In this document: positions 1 to 7,767 of the stretch, one piece after another
How the letters are laid out: the number at the start of each line of letters is the position of its first letter
Position numbering within the stretch: position 1 is the first letter of the stretch
NCBI GenBank assembly: GCA_024226735.1
Contig: JAAELL010000583.1
Coordinates: 1-32,454, forward strand
Source of the DNA: a bacterium
Lineage (GTDB): Bacteria; Planctomycetota; UBA1135; GCA-002686595
Length of the DNA: 32,454 nucleotides
Direction of reading: 5' to 3'
Program-made: the position numbers and the translations under genes
Notes under the pieces: generated by a model
What the model was told of the DNA's origin: nothing
What the model saw: the letters and a program-made list of their open reading frames with translations, nothing else
Database searches by the model: none

Positions 1-78
1 AAGTTGAGCTATCCATGGCGCCACGGCTAACGCCGTGGCAAGTTGAGCTATCCATGGCGCCACGGCTAACGCCGTGGC
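1..78. repeat. Two tandem copies of a 39-bp hairpin repeat
   Basis: Positions 1-39 and 40-78 are identical copies of a 39-bp unit. Each unit carries a perfect 8-bp stem, GCCACGGC-TAAC-GCCGTGGC (20-39 and 59-78). The array starts at the first base of the window, so further copies may lie to the left. A related hairpin with one wobble pair (GCCACGCC-TGAC-GGTGTGGC) sits at 16332-16351, and a shorter one (CACGG-CGGG-CCGTG) at 153-166. This looks like a REP-type extragenic palindrome family. There are no spacers, so it is not a CRISPR array. Confidence 0.85.
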
Positions 79-287
79 AGCTAGAGGCGCCATTCGGCGC
101 AGGCGGTGCTCGCCAGAGCGCGCAGATCGCGGGGGGCAAACGGCCCTCCTACCACGGCGGGCCGTGACCTAGTCCGGTGGCGCACAGCTAGCTGACCGCG
201 CCTCGGCCAGACTCGCCGGAGTCGGGAGGGTGCCTGCCCTCCGCCTCTCTTCCTCGTGTTCCGAGGGAACTACCAAAGGTGAGTCCC
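79..287. other. Intergenic leader upstream of secreted protein gene
   Basis: I see no gene here. The stretch holds a small CACGG-CGGG-CCGTG hairpin at 153-166. Just before the next gene is the purine-rich AAAGGTGAG (275-283), a plausible ribosome binding site for the ATG at 288. A promoter could not be assigned with confidence. Confidence 0.5.
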
Positions 288-1457
288 ATGCGAATCCCGT
301 CGACCACAGCGGCGCTCGCCGCCGCCGCATTCACCGCGCTCGTCAGTGCAGCCAACGCCCAGCAATGGACGGAGGACTTCGACACCTACCCCTCCGGGAC
401 GGCCATCGATCCCGACGGCCAGGCGTCGGCCGGCAACGGCTGGGAGTCCTGGAGCAGTGGGCTCGCCTCCTCGATCGTCGTCGACAACGCGCCGGCGCCG
501 CCGGCCTTCACGCTCCCGCACCTGCTCTCCAACAACCCCGGCGCGGACACCGTCAACAACTACGGCGGAGGGTTCGCGACTTCGGGTGTCTGGGAGTTCG
601 ACGCGATGGTCTACAACCGAGGCAACTTCCAGGGCCAGGCGTTCTGGATCATGCTGAACACCTATACGTTCGGAGGTCCGTACAACTGGTCGATTCAGGT
701 CTTCTTCGACGGCACGCTCAACCAAGTCGACTGCGACTGCGCGGGCCAGAACGACCCGAGCGGACCACAGGAGCTCGTGCGCGAGGCCTGGGTGCCGATC
801 CACGCCGAGATCGATCTCGATGACGACACCGTCGACCTCTTCTACGACGGCCGTTCGCTCACGGGCGGCCAGGGCTACGTGTGGACTCATGGGATCTTCG
901 GCACGAGCTCCGGTGTGCTCGAGGTCCAAGCCCTCAACCTCTTCCCGGACGTGGCCGGCAACCCGGCGACGACCGAGATGTACTACGACCGCATGCGCCT
1001 CGCGCCGGCCAACGAGACACTCGGAGTCAACGACTCCGCGTGCCTGCCCGTTCCGAACTCGACCGGACTCACCGCCACGATCGACCTGCAGGGCAGCGGC
1101 GCCGCCGGCGCCGACGTGACGGCGCAGTGCTCGGGTGGTCCGCCGCACGAGTTCGGCTACTTCATCACCGGCCCCAACTCGGGCCTCTACATCGTCCCCC
1201 CCGGCTCGATGGGCGTCGTCTGCATCGACGGTCCGCAGTACCGGTACAACAGCGCCCAGCGCCTGCACCTGTTCCAGTTCGATGCTTCCGGCATCTCGCA
1301 GACGGTCGCCGTCGGTGGTGCGTGCGTGCTGGAGACAAACGGCGCCTTCCCCGGCGTTCCGCCGCTGATGACCGGCGAGACGCGTGCGTTCCAGGCTTGG
1401 TACCGCGACGGGGCGTCGAGCAACTTCTCGCAGTCGAAGCGCATCGCGTTCGACTGA
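288..1457 (+). CDS. Secreted protein with planctomycete-type beta-rich C-terminal domain
   Basis: This is a predicted exported protein of 389 residues with no assigned enzymatic function. The first 24 residues form a typical Sec signal peptide: MRIP, an Ala-rich hydrophobic core, and cleavage after ANA before QQ. The mature part has many Trp, Tyr, Gly and Asn residues and resembles a jelly-roll or concanavalin-like fold (about residues 25-245). It is followed by a segment of about 130 residues beginning NSTGLTATI and containing FGYFITGP, YRYN and FQAWYRD. I recall this last segment as a recurrent C-terminal domain in secreted proteins of some planctomycetes; that is from memory. Five scattered Cys residues could form disulphides. 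A GTG at 279 is in frame but lies inside the AAAGGTGAG ribosome binding site, so ATG 288 is preferred. The gene ends at the terminator shared with priA. Confidence 0.8.
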   Translation: MRIPSTTAALAAAAFTALVSAANAQQWTEDFDTYPSGTAIDPDGQASAGNGWESWSSGLASSIVVDNAPAPPAFTLPHLLSNNPGADTVNNYGGGFATSGVWEFDAMVYNRGNFQGQAFWIMLNTYTFGGPYNWSIQVFFDGTLNQVDCDCAGQNDPSGPQELVREAWVPIHAEIDLDDDTVDLFYDGRSLTGGQGYVWTHGIFGTSSGVLEVQALNLFPDVAGNPATTEMYYDRMRLAPANETLGVNDSACLPVPNSTGLTATIDLQGSGAAGADVTAQCSGGPPHEFGYFITGPNSGLYIVPPGSMGVVCIDGPQYRYNSAQRLHLFQFDASGISQTVAVGGACVLETNGAFPGVPPLMTGETRAFQAWYRDGASSNFSQSKRIAFD

Positions 1458-1460
1458 TCC

Positions 1461-1532
1461 ACGGTAAGTACGGAGCCCGCGCAACCCCCTCCCGCTAACT
1501 GGTGGGGATTGCGCGGGCCCGGTACTTACCGT
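1461..1532. terminator. Bidirectional terminator hairpin between convergent genes
   Basis: The arm ACGGTAAGTAC (1461-1471) pairs perfectly with GTACTTACCGT (1522-1532). The inner CCCGCGCAA-CCCC (1476-1488) pairs with GGGG-A-TTGCGCGGG (1504-1517). The stem is about 24 bp, with a small internal loop on each side and a loop containing GCTAAC. It lies exactly between the ends of the converging secreted-protein gene and priA, so it can terminate both. There is no long T tract, so it may act as a processing or 3'-end protection structure instead. Confidence 0.75.
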
Positions 1533-1536
1533 ACGG

Positions 1537-3825
1537 CTAGAGCATCCCCGCCGGATCGACGTCGATCGACACCCGCGGCCGCGCCTTCTCCGCGGCGAGC
1601 GCCACGAGCCGTGCGCGCACCTCGGCGAGGGACGTGCCGTGGCTCGCGGTCTTGACGAGGAGATGGTGGCGGTGGCGGCCGCGGATCAGGGCGATCGGCG
1701 CGGGGGCGGGGCCGAGCAGGGTCACCCCCTTGGAGGCGAGGTCGGCGAGCACGGCCGCGATGCGCGCCGCCTGCTCCCTCACGCGCGCTTCGTCCTCGTC
1801 CTCGATCACGACGCGGATCAAGCGGCCGAATGGCGGGTACGCGAGCTCCTCGCGCAGGCGCATCTCGAGATTCGCGAACGAGACGTAGTCGTGGCGCGCG
1901 GCCTGGACGATCGCGGGGTGCTCGGGCGTGACGGTCTGGATGACGATGTTGCCCTCGAGGTCGGAGCGACCGGCGCGGCCGGAGACCTGCGATAGGAGCT
2001 GGAACGTGCGCTCGGCGGAACGGAAGTCGGGCACGTGCAGGCTCGAGTCGGCGGAGACGATGCCGACGACCGTGACGCGCGGGAAGTCGAGCCCCTTGGC
2101 GATCATCTGCGTGCCGACGAGCATGTCGAGCTCGCCCTTGCCGAACGCGTCGAGCGTCTTCTCGTAGTCCTCGCGCCGCAGCATCGTGTCCGAGTCCATG
2201 CGCGCGACCCGGGCATCGGGCAAGAGGCGCTTGAGCACGTCCTCGACCTTCTCCGAGCCGACGCCCAGGAACTGCAGCGCGGGCGCGGTGCACGCGGGGC
2301 ACTCCTTCGGGGCCTGGTGCTCGTCGTAACAGCAGTGGCACACGAGGCGCGAGATACGCCGGTGCCAAGTGAGCGACACGTCGCACTGCCCGCAGCGCAC
2401 GGTCTCACCGCACTCGCGGCACCACAGGATCGGCGAGAAGCCGCGGCGGTTGAGGAACAGGATCGCCTGTTCCTTGCGTTCGAGCGCGCCCTCGAGCAAC
2501 CCGAGCAGGTGACGCGAGAACAAGCCGGGCCCGCGTTCGCCAGCGGGCTCATTGCGCATGTCGAGGATCTGGACCTCGGGCATGCTGCCGCCCGACGCGC
2601 GCTGGGTCAGCTCGAGCAGCCGGTAGCGTCCGCCCTGGGCGTTGTGCCAGCTCTCGAGCGAGGGCGTCGCCGAGCCCAGGATGCACACGGCCTGCGAGTT
2701 GCGCGCGCGCACGACGGCGACGTCGCGCGCGTGGTAGCGTGGCGCGTTGGACTGCTTGAACGACGGCTCGTGCTCCTCGTCGACGACGATGACGCCCAAG
2801 TCCGCGACCGGCGCGAAGATCGCCGATCGCGCGCCGACGACGACGCGCACCTCGCCGCGCTTGACGCGCATCCACATCTCGAGCCGCTGCACGTCGGTCA
2901 TGCGGCTGTGCAGGACGGCGACGTCGCCGAAGCGCGAGCGGAACCAGCCGACCGTCTGCGGCGTCAGAGCGATCTCGGGAACGAGCAGGATCGCGCCGCG
3001 CCCGAGCGCGAGCGCCTCCTCGATCACGCGCAGGTAGACCTCGGTCTTGCCGCTGCCGGTGACGCCGCGCAAGAGGATCGGCTCGAACGTGCCCGCGCGC
3101 AGCGCCGCCGTCGCGACGCCGACCGCCTCCTCCTGCTCCGCGAGCAGCTTCTCGGGCCGCTTGCGGCTCGGATCCGGGTCGCCCGAGAGCAGCTCGTCCG
3201 GCGCCGCGTCGATGTAGTCGCGCCGGATCCAGCCCTTCTTCTCCAGCGTCTTCACTGGCGAGTCGCTGAAGTTCAGGCGCGAGAGCAGATCGCGTCGCTC
3301 GATCGGTCCGCCGATTTCGATCAAGGTGCGCAGCAGCCGGTGCTGTTTAGGGAAGCGCTCCTCGAGGCTCGCGAGCTCCGCGTCGCCCACCTCGGGCGCG
3401 GCCGAGAGCACGCATACCTTGCGCCGCGCGCCCTCGCGCTTGAGCGCCCCGGGCAGGACGGCGGCGAGTGCCTCGCCCCACGAGCACGCGTAGTAGGTCG
3501 CCATCCAGCGCGTCAGCTCGAGCAGCTCCGCGTCGACGACCGGCTCGGGGTCGAGGACAGCCTGGACCGGCTTGAGCCGCGCGCGCGGGACGTCGGTCTC
3601 GTCCTCGGTCCCGACGACGACCGCCACGACGCGCCGTCCGGCGAACGCCACGGCGACGCGCACGCCAGGCGCGACCCAGTCCGCGAGCTCGTCGGGCACC
3701 GCGTAGGTGTACTCGCAGCGCATCGGCCGATCGACGGCGACGATGGCGAAGAGGCGCGCTTCGGGCCCTTCGTCCGCGGCGCTCGGCTGCGGTTCGATCG
3801 GAAAGAGGCCCGGGGCGTCGGGCAT
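1537..3825 (-). CDS. priA: Primosomal protein N' (replication restart helicase PriA)
   Basis: PriA is a superfamily 2 DNA helicase that reloads the replisome at stalled or recombined forks. The 762-residue product has the family order: N-terminal 3'-DNA-binding region, helicase lobe 1 with Walker A GVTGSGKT (about 254-261) and the DEEH box (about 347-350), a zinc-binding insertion with paired Cys motifs (CRECG, CGQC, CHCC, CPAC; about 467-515), then lobe 2. Residues such as LLRGVTGSGKTEVYL and GRAGRS match the family closely. Its length is close to E. coli PriA (732) with a slightly longer N-terminus. It is the last gene of the minus-strand housekeeping block, 16 bp after the phosphatase gene, and ends at the bidirectional terminator. 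Confidence 0.97.
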   Translation of the reverse strand: MPDAPGLFPIEPQPSAADEGPEARLFAIVAVDRPMRCEYTYAVPDELADWVAPGVRVAVAFAGRRVVAVVVGTEDETDVPRARLKPVQAVLDPEPVVDAELLELTRWMATYYACSWGEALAAVLPGALKREGARRKVCVLSAAPEVGDAELASLEERFPKQHRLLRTLIEIGGPIERRDLLSRLNFSDSPVKTLEKKGWIRRDYIDAAPDELLSGDPDPSRKRPEKLLAEQEEAVGVATAALRAGTFEPILLRGVTGSGKTEVYLRVIEEALALGRGAILLVPEIALTPQTVGWFRSRFGDVAVLHSRMTDVQRLEMWMRVKRGEVRVVVGARSAIFAPVADLGVIVVDEEHEPSFKQSNAPRYHARDVAVVRARNSQAVCILGSATPSLESWHNAQGGRYRLLELTQRASGGSMPEVQILDMRNEPAGERGPGLFSRHLLGLLEGALERKEQAILFLNRRGFSPILWCRECGETVRCGQCDVSLTWHRRISRLVCHCCYDEHQAPKECPACTAPALQFLGVGSEKVEDVLKRLLPDARVARMDSDTMLRREDYEKTLDAFGKGELDMLVGTQMIAKGLDFPRVTVVGIVSADSSLHVPDFRSAERTFQLLSQVSGRAGRSDLEGNIVIQTVTPEHPAIVQAARHDYVSFANLEMRLREELAYPPFGRLIRVVIEDEDEARVREQAARIAAVLADLASKGVTLLGPAPAPIALIRGRHRHHLLVKTASHGTSLAEVRARLVALAAEKARPRVSIDVDPAGML

Positions 3826-3841
3826 GGTTCGAGGTCGGGGG

Positions 3842-5236
3842 CTACGCGTCGCGCGCGAGGGTCACGATGGAGATGTCCTTGGGGAAGGGCTCGCCATCGG
3901 CGTACTTCTCGAGTCCGGCGAGCAGCCTCTTCAGCATGACCTCCGGTGGATGCTCGGCGTTGCGGGCCACGGCCCGATAGAACGCTTTCTCCCCGACTTC
4001 CGCGCCATCGGGGTTCTGGACGGCCGGCGGCCCGGTGTTCGACAGGACGAGGCGGTCACCCGGCTCGATCGGAACCTTGAGGAGCTCGAGGCTGCGGTCG
4101 AAGATCGGCCCCTCGTCGAAGCCGAGCGCGATCCCCTCGGGCTGCACGAGTCGGACGTTGCCCTCCGCCGCCTCCCAGCGGATCAGCGGCACCTTGTGCC
4201 CGGCGCACGCGAGGATCGCGGTGTTGTCCTCGGGGTCCAGGACGGCGCACAGCGCGGTCACGTACATCCCGCGCCGAACGTCGTGCGCGATCTGGCGGTT
4301 GACCTTCTTGAGCGCGTCCTCGAGTCCGTCGTCGGTACGCGCAAGCTCGGTGCGCAGGTACGCGCGCGCGGTCGCGCCGACCAGGGCGCCGGGAACGCCA
4401 GCACCCGAGACGTCGCACACCATCAGGACGATGCGACCGTTCGCTTCGAACATGTCGTGGAAGTCGCCGCCCGGCTCGGCCGCGCCTCGCTGCTTGCTCG
4501 CCAGCTGGTAGCCGGGGATCGAGGGCGCCGCTTGGGGCAGGAGCGCCTCCTGCACCTCGACCGCCACTTCGCGCTCACGCTCGCGCATCCCGAGCTCGAT
4601 CTCGGCGTCCTGGGCCTCTTCGAGCGCACCCGCCATGCGGTCGATCTGACGCGCGAGGTGACCGACCTCGCCGCTGGCGTTCACGCCGCTGCGGTGGAGC
4701 AGGTTGCCGCGGCCGATCGCGCGCACGTCGTTGATGAGGCCGTCGATCGGCTTGGTCACCTTGGTCGCGACCATGACCGAGACACCGGCACCGACGAGAA
4801 TGATCGCCGCGCTGACGCCGAGGAAGAGCCCGAGCAGCTTGCTCGTCGAGTCCTCGTCCTTGATCGGCGACAGGAGGTTGCCGCGCTCGTCCCAACGGTA
4901 GAGGTAGGCGTGCGCGGCCTTGTGGCTGCCCTGGGTGATCTGGACCTCGAAGCGCTTGAGGTGGTTGTCCTCGGTCAGCGCCGCCATGTCGTTGGTCTGC
5001 TCGTAGAGGCGCGCGCTCGGGTCCTTGGCCCGTTCGACCTCGCCCTCCGCGAGCAGCCGCGTCGCGTCGCGCCGCGTCTGGTAGACGGCTTCGTCCACGA
5101 TCGTGCGCGTCGAGCTGAAGAGGAAGAACCCCGCGAGCGCCATCACGACCGAGAGCGCGACGGTCATCGACAGTGCGAAGCGCGCCGCGAGCCCGAGGCC
5201 CCCGCCGCTCGACCGCTCACCGCGTGTCGTGCTCAT
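3842..5236 (-). CDS. HAMP-domain PP2C/SpoIIE-type serine phosphatase (RsbU-like)
   Basis: This is a membrane-anchored PPM-family phosphatase of 464 residues, probably dephosphorylating an anti-sigma-factor antagonist in a partner-switching pathway. Membrane segments lie at about 17-40 and 135-160 and bracket a periplasmic sensor region of about 90 residues. A HAMP linker (TKPIDGLINDVRAIGRGNL) and a short coiled coil follow, then the SpoIIE domain. Metal-binding signatures are visible: PGGDFHD, CDVSGAGVPGAL and the terminal KDISIVTLA. The open frame extends upstream, but ATG 5236 has GGGAGG just before it and overlaps the pgpA stop as ATGA, which fixes the start. No anti-sigma factor or STAS protein is encoded beside it, so the target is unknown. 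Placement after pgsA-pgpA may be only cotranscription. Confidence 0.88.
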   Translation of the reverse strand: MSTTRGERSSGGGLGLAARFALSMTVALSVVMALAGFFLFSSTRTIVDEAVYQTRRDATRLLAEGEVERAKDPSARLYEQTNDMAALTEDNHLKRFEVQITQGSHKAAHAYLYRWDERGNLLSPIKDEDSTSKLLGLFLGVSAAIILVGAGVSVMVATKVTKPIDGLINDVRAIGRGNLLHRSGVNASGEVGHLARQIDRMAGALEEAQDAEIELGMREREREVAVEVQEALLPQAAPSIPGYQLASKQRGAAEPGGDFHDMFEANGRIVLMVCDVSGAGVPGALVGATARAYLRTELARTDDGLEDALKKVNRQIAHDVRRGMYVTALCAVLDPEDNTAILACAGHKVPLIRWEAAEGNVRLVQPEGIALGFDEGPIFDRSLELLKVPIEPGDRLVLSNTGPPAVQNPDGAEVGEKAFYRAVARNAEHPPEVMLKRLLAGLEKYADGEPFPKDISIVTLARDA

Positions 5237-5721
5237 GCGCTCCCTCCCCACTGCCACATGCTCGGATCCTGGGACAGAAGCCTCACGGCAGCCATCACGA
5301 TGAGGCCGTAGAAACCCGCAAGGATGTCGTCCAGCAGTATGCCGTCTGCGCCCGGAATCTTCTCCATTCGCCGGATTCCGGCAGGTTTCACGATGTCGAA
5401 GAACCGGAAGACGAAGAAGGCGACGGCCAGCGTGAGGTAACTGGGGGGCGCGATCCAAGCGACGGTCACGAGGTAGCCGGCGACCTCGTCCAAGACGAAG
5501 ATCCCGGGATCCTTGCCGGCGTGCTCCTCGGCCCAGCCGCCGAGGGATCGCCCGGCGAGGTAGACGGCGACCACCGCGACCGCGACCCACATCAAGTACG
5601 GCTGTGTCCCACGCAGCGCCCAGGCGATCAGCACGCCGCCGAGGGTCCCCACCGTACCTGGCGCGACGGGCGAGCAGCCGAGGTAACAGCAGGAGACGAC
5701 GCCGAGCTTGAGGAAGTTCAC
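5233..5721 (-). CDS. pgpA: Phosphatidylglycerophosphatase A
   Basis: PgpA removes phosphate from phosphatidylglycerophosphate to give phosphatidylglycerol, the step after PgsA, in the inner membrane. The 162-residue product has the usual family length and motifs: an early SPVAPGTVGTL segment, FVLDEVAGYLVT, FRFFDIVKP and GILLDDILAG, with several hydrophobic segments. The longer open frame up to 6027 is not the gene. The GTG at 5721 follows GGAGGGAGC and overlaps the pgsA stop as GTGA, the usual coupling in this block. The 3' end overlaps the next gene as ATGA. Adjacency of pgsA and pgpA gives two consecutive enzymes of acidic phospholipid synthesis. Confidence 0.93.
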   Translation of the reverse strand: MNFLKLGVVSCCYLGCSPVAPGTVGTLGGVLIAWALRGTQPYLMWVAVAVVAVYLAGRSLGGWAEEHAGKDPGIFVLDEVAGYLVTVAWIAPPSYLTLAVAFFVFRFFDIVKPAGIRRMEKIPGADGILLDDILAGFYGLIVMAAVRLLSQDPSMWQWGGSA

Positions 5722-6332
5722 GCTCCCTCCTCGGTGAACAGCTTGCTGGCCTTCGTGACGTACGTGACGCCTGAGCCGACCGTCGCGATCAGGGTCGCCC
5801 ACACGAGCACGTGCACGACCACGCTCCAGAAGCGGAACCAGCCGTCGGGCCAGTCGTAGGCCTCCATCCAGATCAGTCCGCCGACGGCCATGCTCTGCAC
5901 GACCATCTTGACCTTGCCGAAGTTGTCGGCAGGAAACTCCTGTCCTTGGGATTCGGCGTAGCCGCGGATGCCGGTGACGAGGAACTCGCGCGCGAGGATC
6001 ACGACGACGACCCAGGCCGGCATCCACGGCTGCGTCCAGGGCATCACGGCGGCGAAGATCATCGTGCCCAGGATCAGCACTTTGTCCGTGAACGGGTCCG
6101 CGATGCGTCCAAACGCCGAGACGAGCTTGTCGCGGCGCGCGAGGTACCCGTCGAGGAAGTCGGTCGCGGCGGTGACGACGAACAGCCAGAACGCAAAGCA
6201 GATGACCGTGCGCACGTCCTCGATCTCGGCCGGCGTGCGGTCGCCGACGATCGCGAAGATCGCGAACAGGGCGAGCGCGCCGACGAAACGCATCGCCGTG
6301 ATGCGGTTGGGCCAGTGCGAGAAGACTGCCAT
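5718..6332 (-). CDS. pgsA: CDP-diacylglycerol--glycerol-3-phosphate 3-phosphatidyltransferase
   Basis: PgsA makes phosphatidylglycerophosphate from CDP-diacylglycerol and glycerol-3-phosphate in the membrane. The 204-residue product carries the complete CDP-alcohol phosphatidyltransferase signature D-G-x2-A-R-x8-G-x3-D-x3-D (reading DGYLARR then GRIADPFTD), with about five hydrophobic helices. N-terminal PNRITAMRF matches the family start. Its ATG overlaps the rimO stop by one base (TGATG), and its stop overlaps the pgpA GTG. Other CDP-alcohol transferases share the signature, but the pgpA neighbour makes the glycerophosphate specificity likely. Confidence 0.93.
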   Translation of the reverse strand: MAVFSHWPNRITAMRFVGALALFAIFAIVGDRTPAEIEDVRTVICFAFWLFVVTAATDFLDGYLARRDKLVSAFGRIADPFTDKVLILGTMIFAAVMPWTQPWMPAWVVVVILAREFLVTGIRGYAESQGQEFPADNFGKVKMVVQSMAVGGLIWMEAYDWPDGWFRFWSVVVHVLVWATLIATVGSGVTYVTKASKLFTEEGA

Positions 6333-7711
6333 CAGCGCGGGTCCCGGGGGTTCGACGCGGGGTTCGCCACTGGGCTGGCGATCAGGTTGAAGGTGTCATC
6401 GACGTCATCGATCCGAACATGGACGGTGTCACCGACCCCGACGCCCGGTGCGGCCGCCACGACGTACGGGTCGACCTCCGGGGCGTCCATCGGTCCGCGG
6501 CCGACGACCAGGTCTCCCTCGCCGGCGAGCTCGTCGACGAGGATCTCGAGCTCGCCCCCGACGTAGCCCTCTTGGACCGCGGCGAGGTTCTCGTCACGGA
6601 GCGTGAGCAACGCGTCGAGGCGCGCCTGGGCGACGTCGGCGGGCACGCGGCCCTCGAGCTCGTACCCGGTCGTGCCCTGTTCGGGCGAATACGTGAACGC
6701 CCCGAGTCGCGCGAGCCGGTATTCGGACACGAGCTGCATCAGCTCCTCGAAGTGCGCGTCCTCCTCGCCCGGAAAACCGACGAGCAGCGTCGTGCGCAGC
6801 GTGATGTCCGGCACCTCCTCGCGAATCCGATCGAGCGTGCGGCGGACCTGATCGCCGCTGCCCGCGCGGCGCATGGCGCGCAGCACCGGGGTCGAGGCGT
6901 GCTGGATCGGGATGTCGAGGTAGGGCGTCACGCGCGGATGCTCGCGCAGGAGGCGCGTGAGGTCCCACGGGAAACGGTTGGGGTAGGCGTACATGACGCG
7001 CAGCCGATGCTCACCGTCGAGCTCGGCCAGCGCCTCGACGAGCTGCGGCAGCTCCATGTCGAAGTCGCGTCCCCACGCCGTCGAATCCTCGGCGACGAGC
7101 ACGAGCTCGCGCACGCCGGCGCCGATCAGCTCCTGCGCTTCCTCGAGCACGGCCGCGGGACGCTTCGAGCGGTGCGGGCCGCGGATCGCGGGGATCGCGC
7201 AGAACGAGCACGTGTGGTCACAGCCGTGGGAGATGCGCAGGTACGCGTAGGAGCCGGGTGTCGACAACAGGCGCGCACCCTCGCGCTCGGGCGGTCGCAG
7301 GCCGGGACCTTCGAGATACCCGGGCGGCCGTTCGCCGTCGACGAGCCCACGGACCGCCTTGGCGAGCGCGCGGTAGTCGGAGATCTCGGCGAAGACGTCG
7401 ACGCCGGGGAAGCGTTCGCCGAGCGCCTGCTTGTAGCGCTGGACCAGACAGCCGGCGACGACGACGCCCTCGATCGTGCCCTTCTCCTTGAGCGCGAGCA
7501 GGTCGCGGATCGCGGCGTAGCTCTCCTCGCGCGCGGGCCCGATGAACGAGCAGGTGTTGAGGACGACGGTGTGCGCAACGGAGGGATCGTCCGTGACGAC
7601 GAGCTCTTCCTCCGCCATCCGACCGAGCAGGAGCTCCGAATCGATCAGGTTCCTCGCGCAACCGAGGTGAATCAGCGCGACGCGTTCGGAGGTGATGGCG
7701 GACGACGACAC
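6332..7711 (-). CDS. rimO: Ribosomal protein S12 methylthiotransferase RimO
   Basis: RimO is a radical-SAM enzyme that adds a methylthio group to an aspartate of ribosomal protein S12. The 459-residue product has the N-terminal UPF0004 domain with its three cluster Cys residues (GCARN, NTCSF, AGCLVQRY). The radical-SAM motif CDHTCSFC uses Cys164, Cys168 and Cys171. The C-terminal TRAM domain runs from about 390 to 450. GCARNLIDSE separates RimO from the tRNA enzyme MiaB. The ATG at 7711 is in a conserved context (ITSERVALIHLGC). The gene lies 56 bp after the motorless FtsK-like gene and is translationally coupled to pgsA. A pairing of rimO, ftsK and pgsA in one block is common in bacteria. 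Confidence 0.95.
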   Translation of the reverse strand: MSSSAITSERVALIHLGCARNLIDSELLLGRMAEEELVVTDDPSVAHTVVLNTCSFIGPAREESYAAIRDLLALKEKGTIEGVVVAGCLVQRYKQALGERFPGVDVFAEISDYRALAKAVRGLVDGERPPGYLEGPGLRPPEREGARLLSTPGSYAYLRISHGCDHTCSFCAIPAIRGPHRSKRPAAVLEEAQELIGAGVRELVLVAEDSTAWGRDFDMELPQLVEALAELDGEHRLRVMYAYPNRFPWDLTRLLREHPRVTPYLDIPIQHASTPVLRAMRRAGSGDQVRRTLDRIREEVPDITLRTTLLVGFPGEEDAHFEELMQLVSEYRLARLGAFTYSPEQGTTGYELEGRVPADVAQARLDALLTLRDENLAAVQEGYVGGELEILVDELAGEGDLVVGRGPMDAPEVDPYVVAAAPGVGVGDTVHVRIDDVDDTFNLIASPVANPASNPRDPR

Positions 7712-7767
7712 TACGTGCGGCTCGGGGTGCGGCGGCGAGACGTCGCCCGGCAGTCACGACTGGACAG

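Noticed and set aside
1..78. Possible CRISPR repeats
   Set aside because: The two 39-bp units are directly adjacent with no spacers, and no cas gene is present.
2035..3939. 634-codon plus-strand frame opposite priA
   Set aside because: It has shadow composition (Arg/Ala/Glu/Leu) and no motifs; the minus strand encodes complete PriA.
5237..5590. N-terminal extension of the phosphatase frame
   Set aside because: It overlaps pgpA in another frame. The ATG at 5236 has a good ribosome binding site and stop/start coupling.
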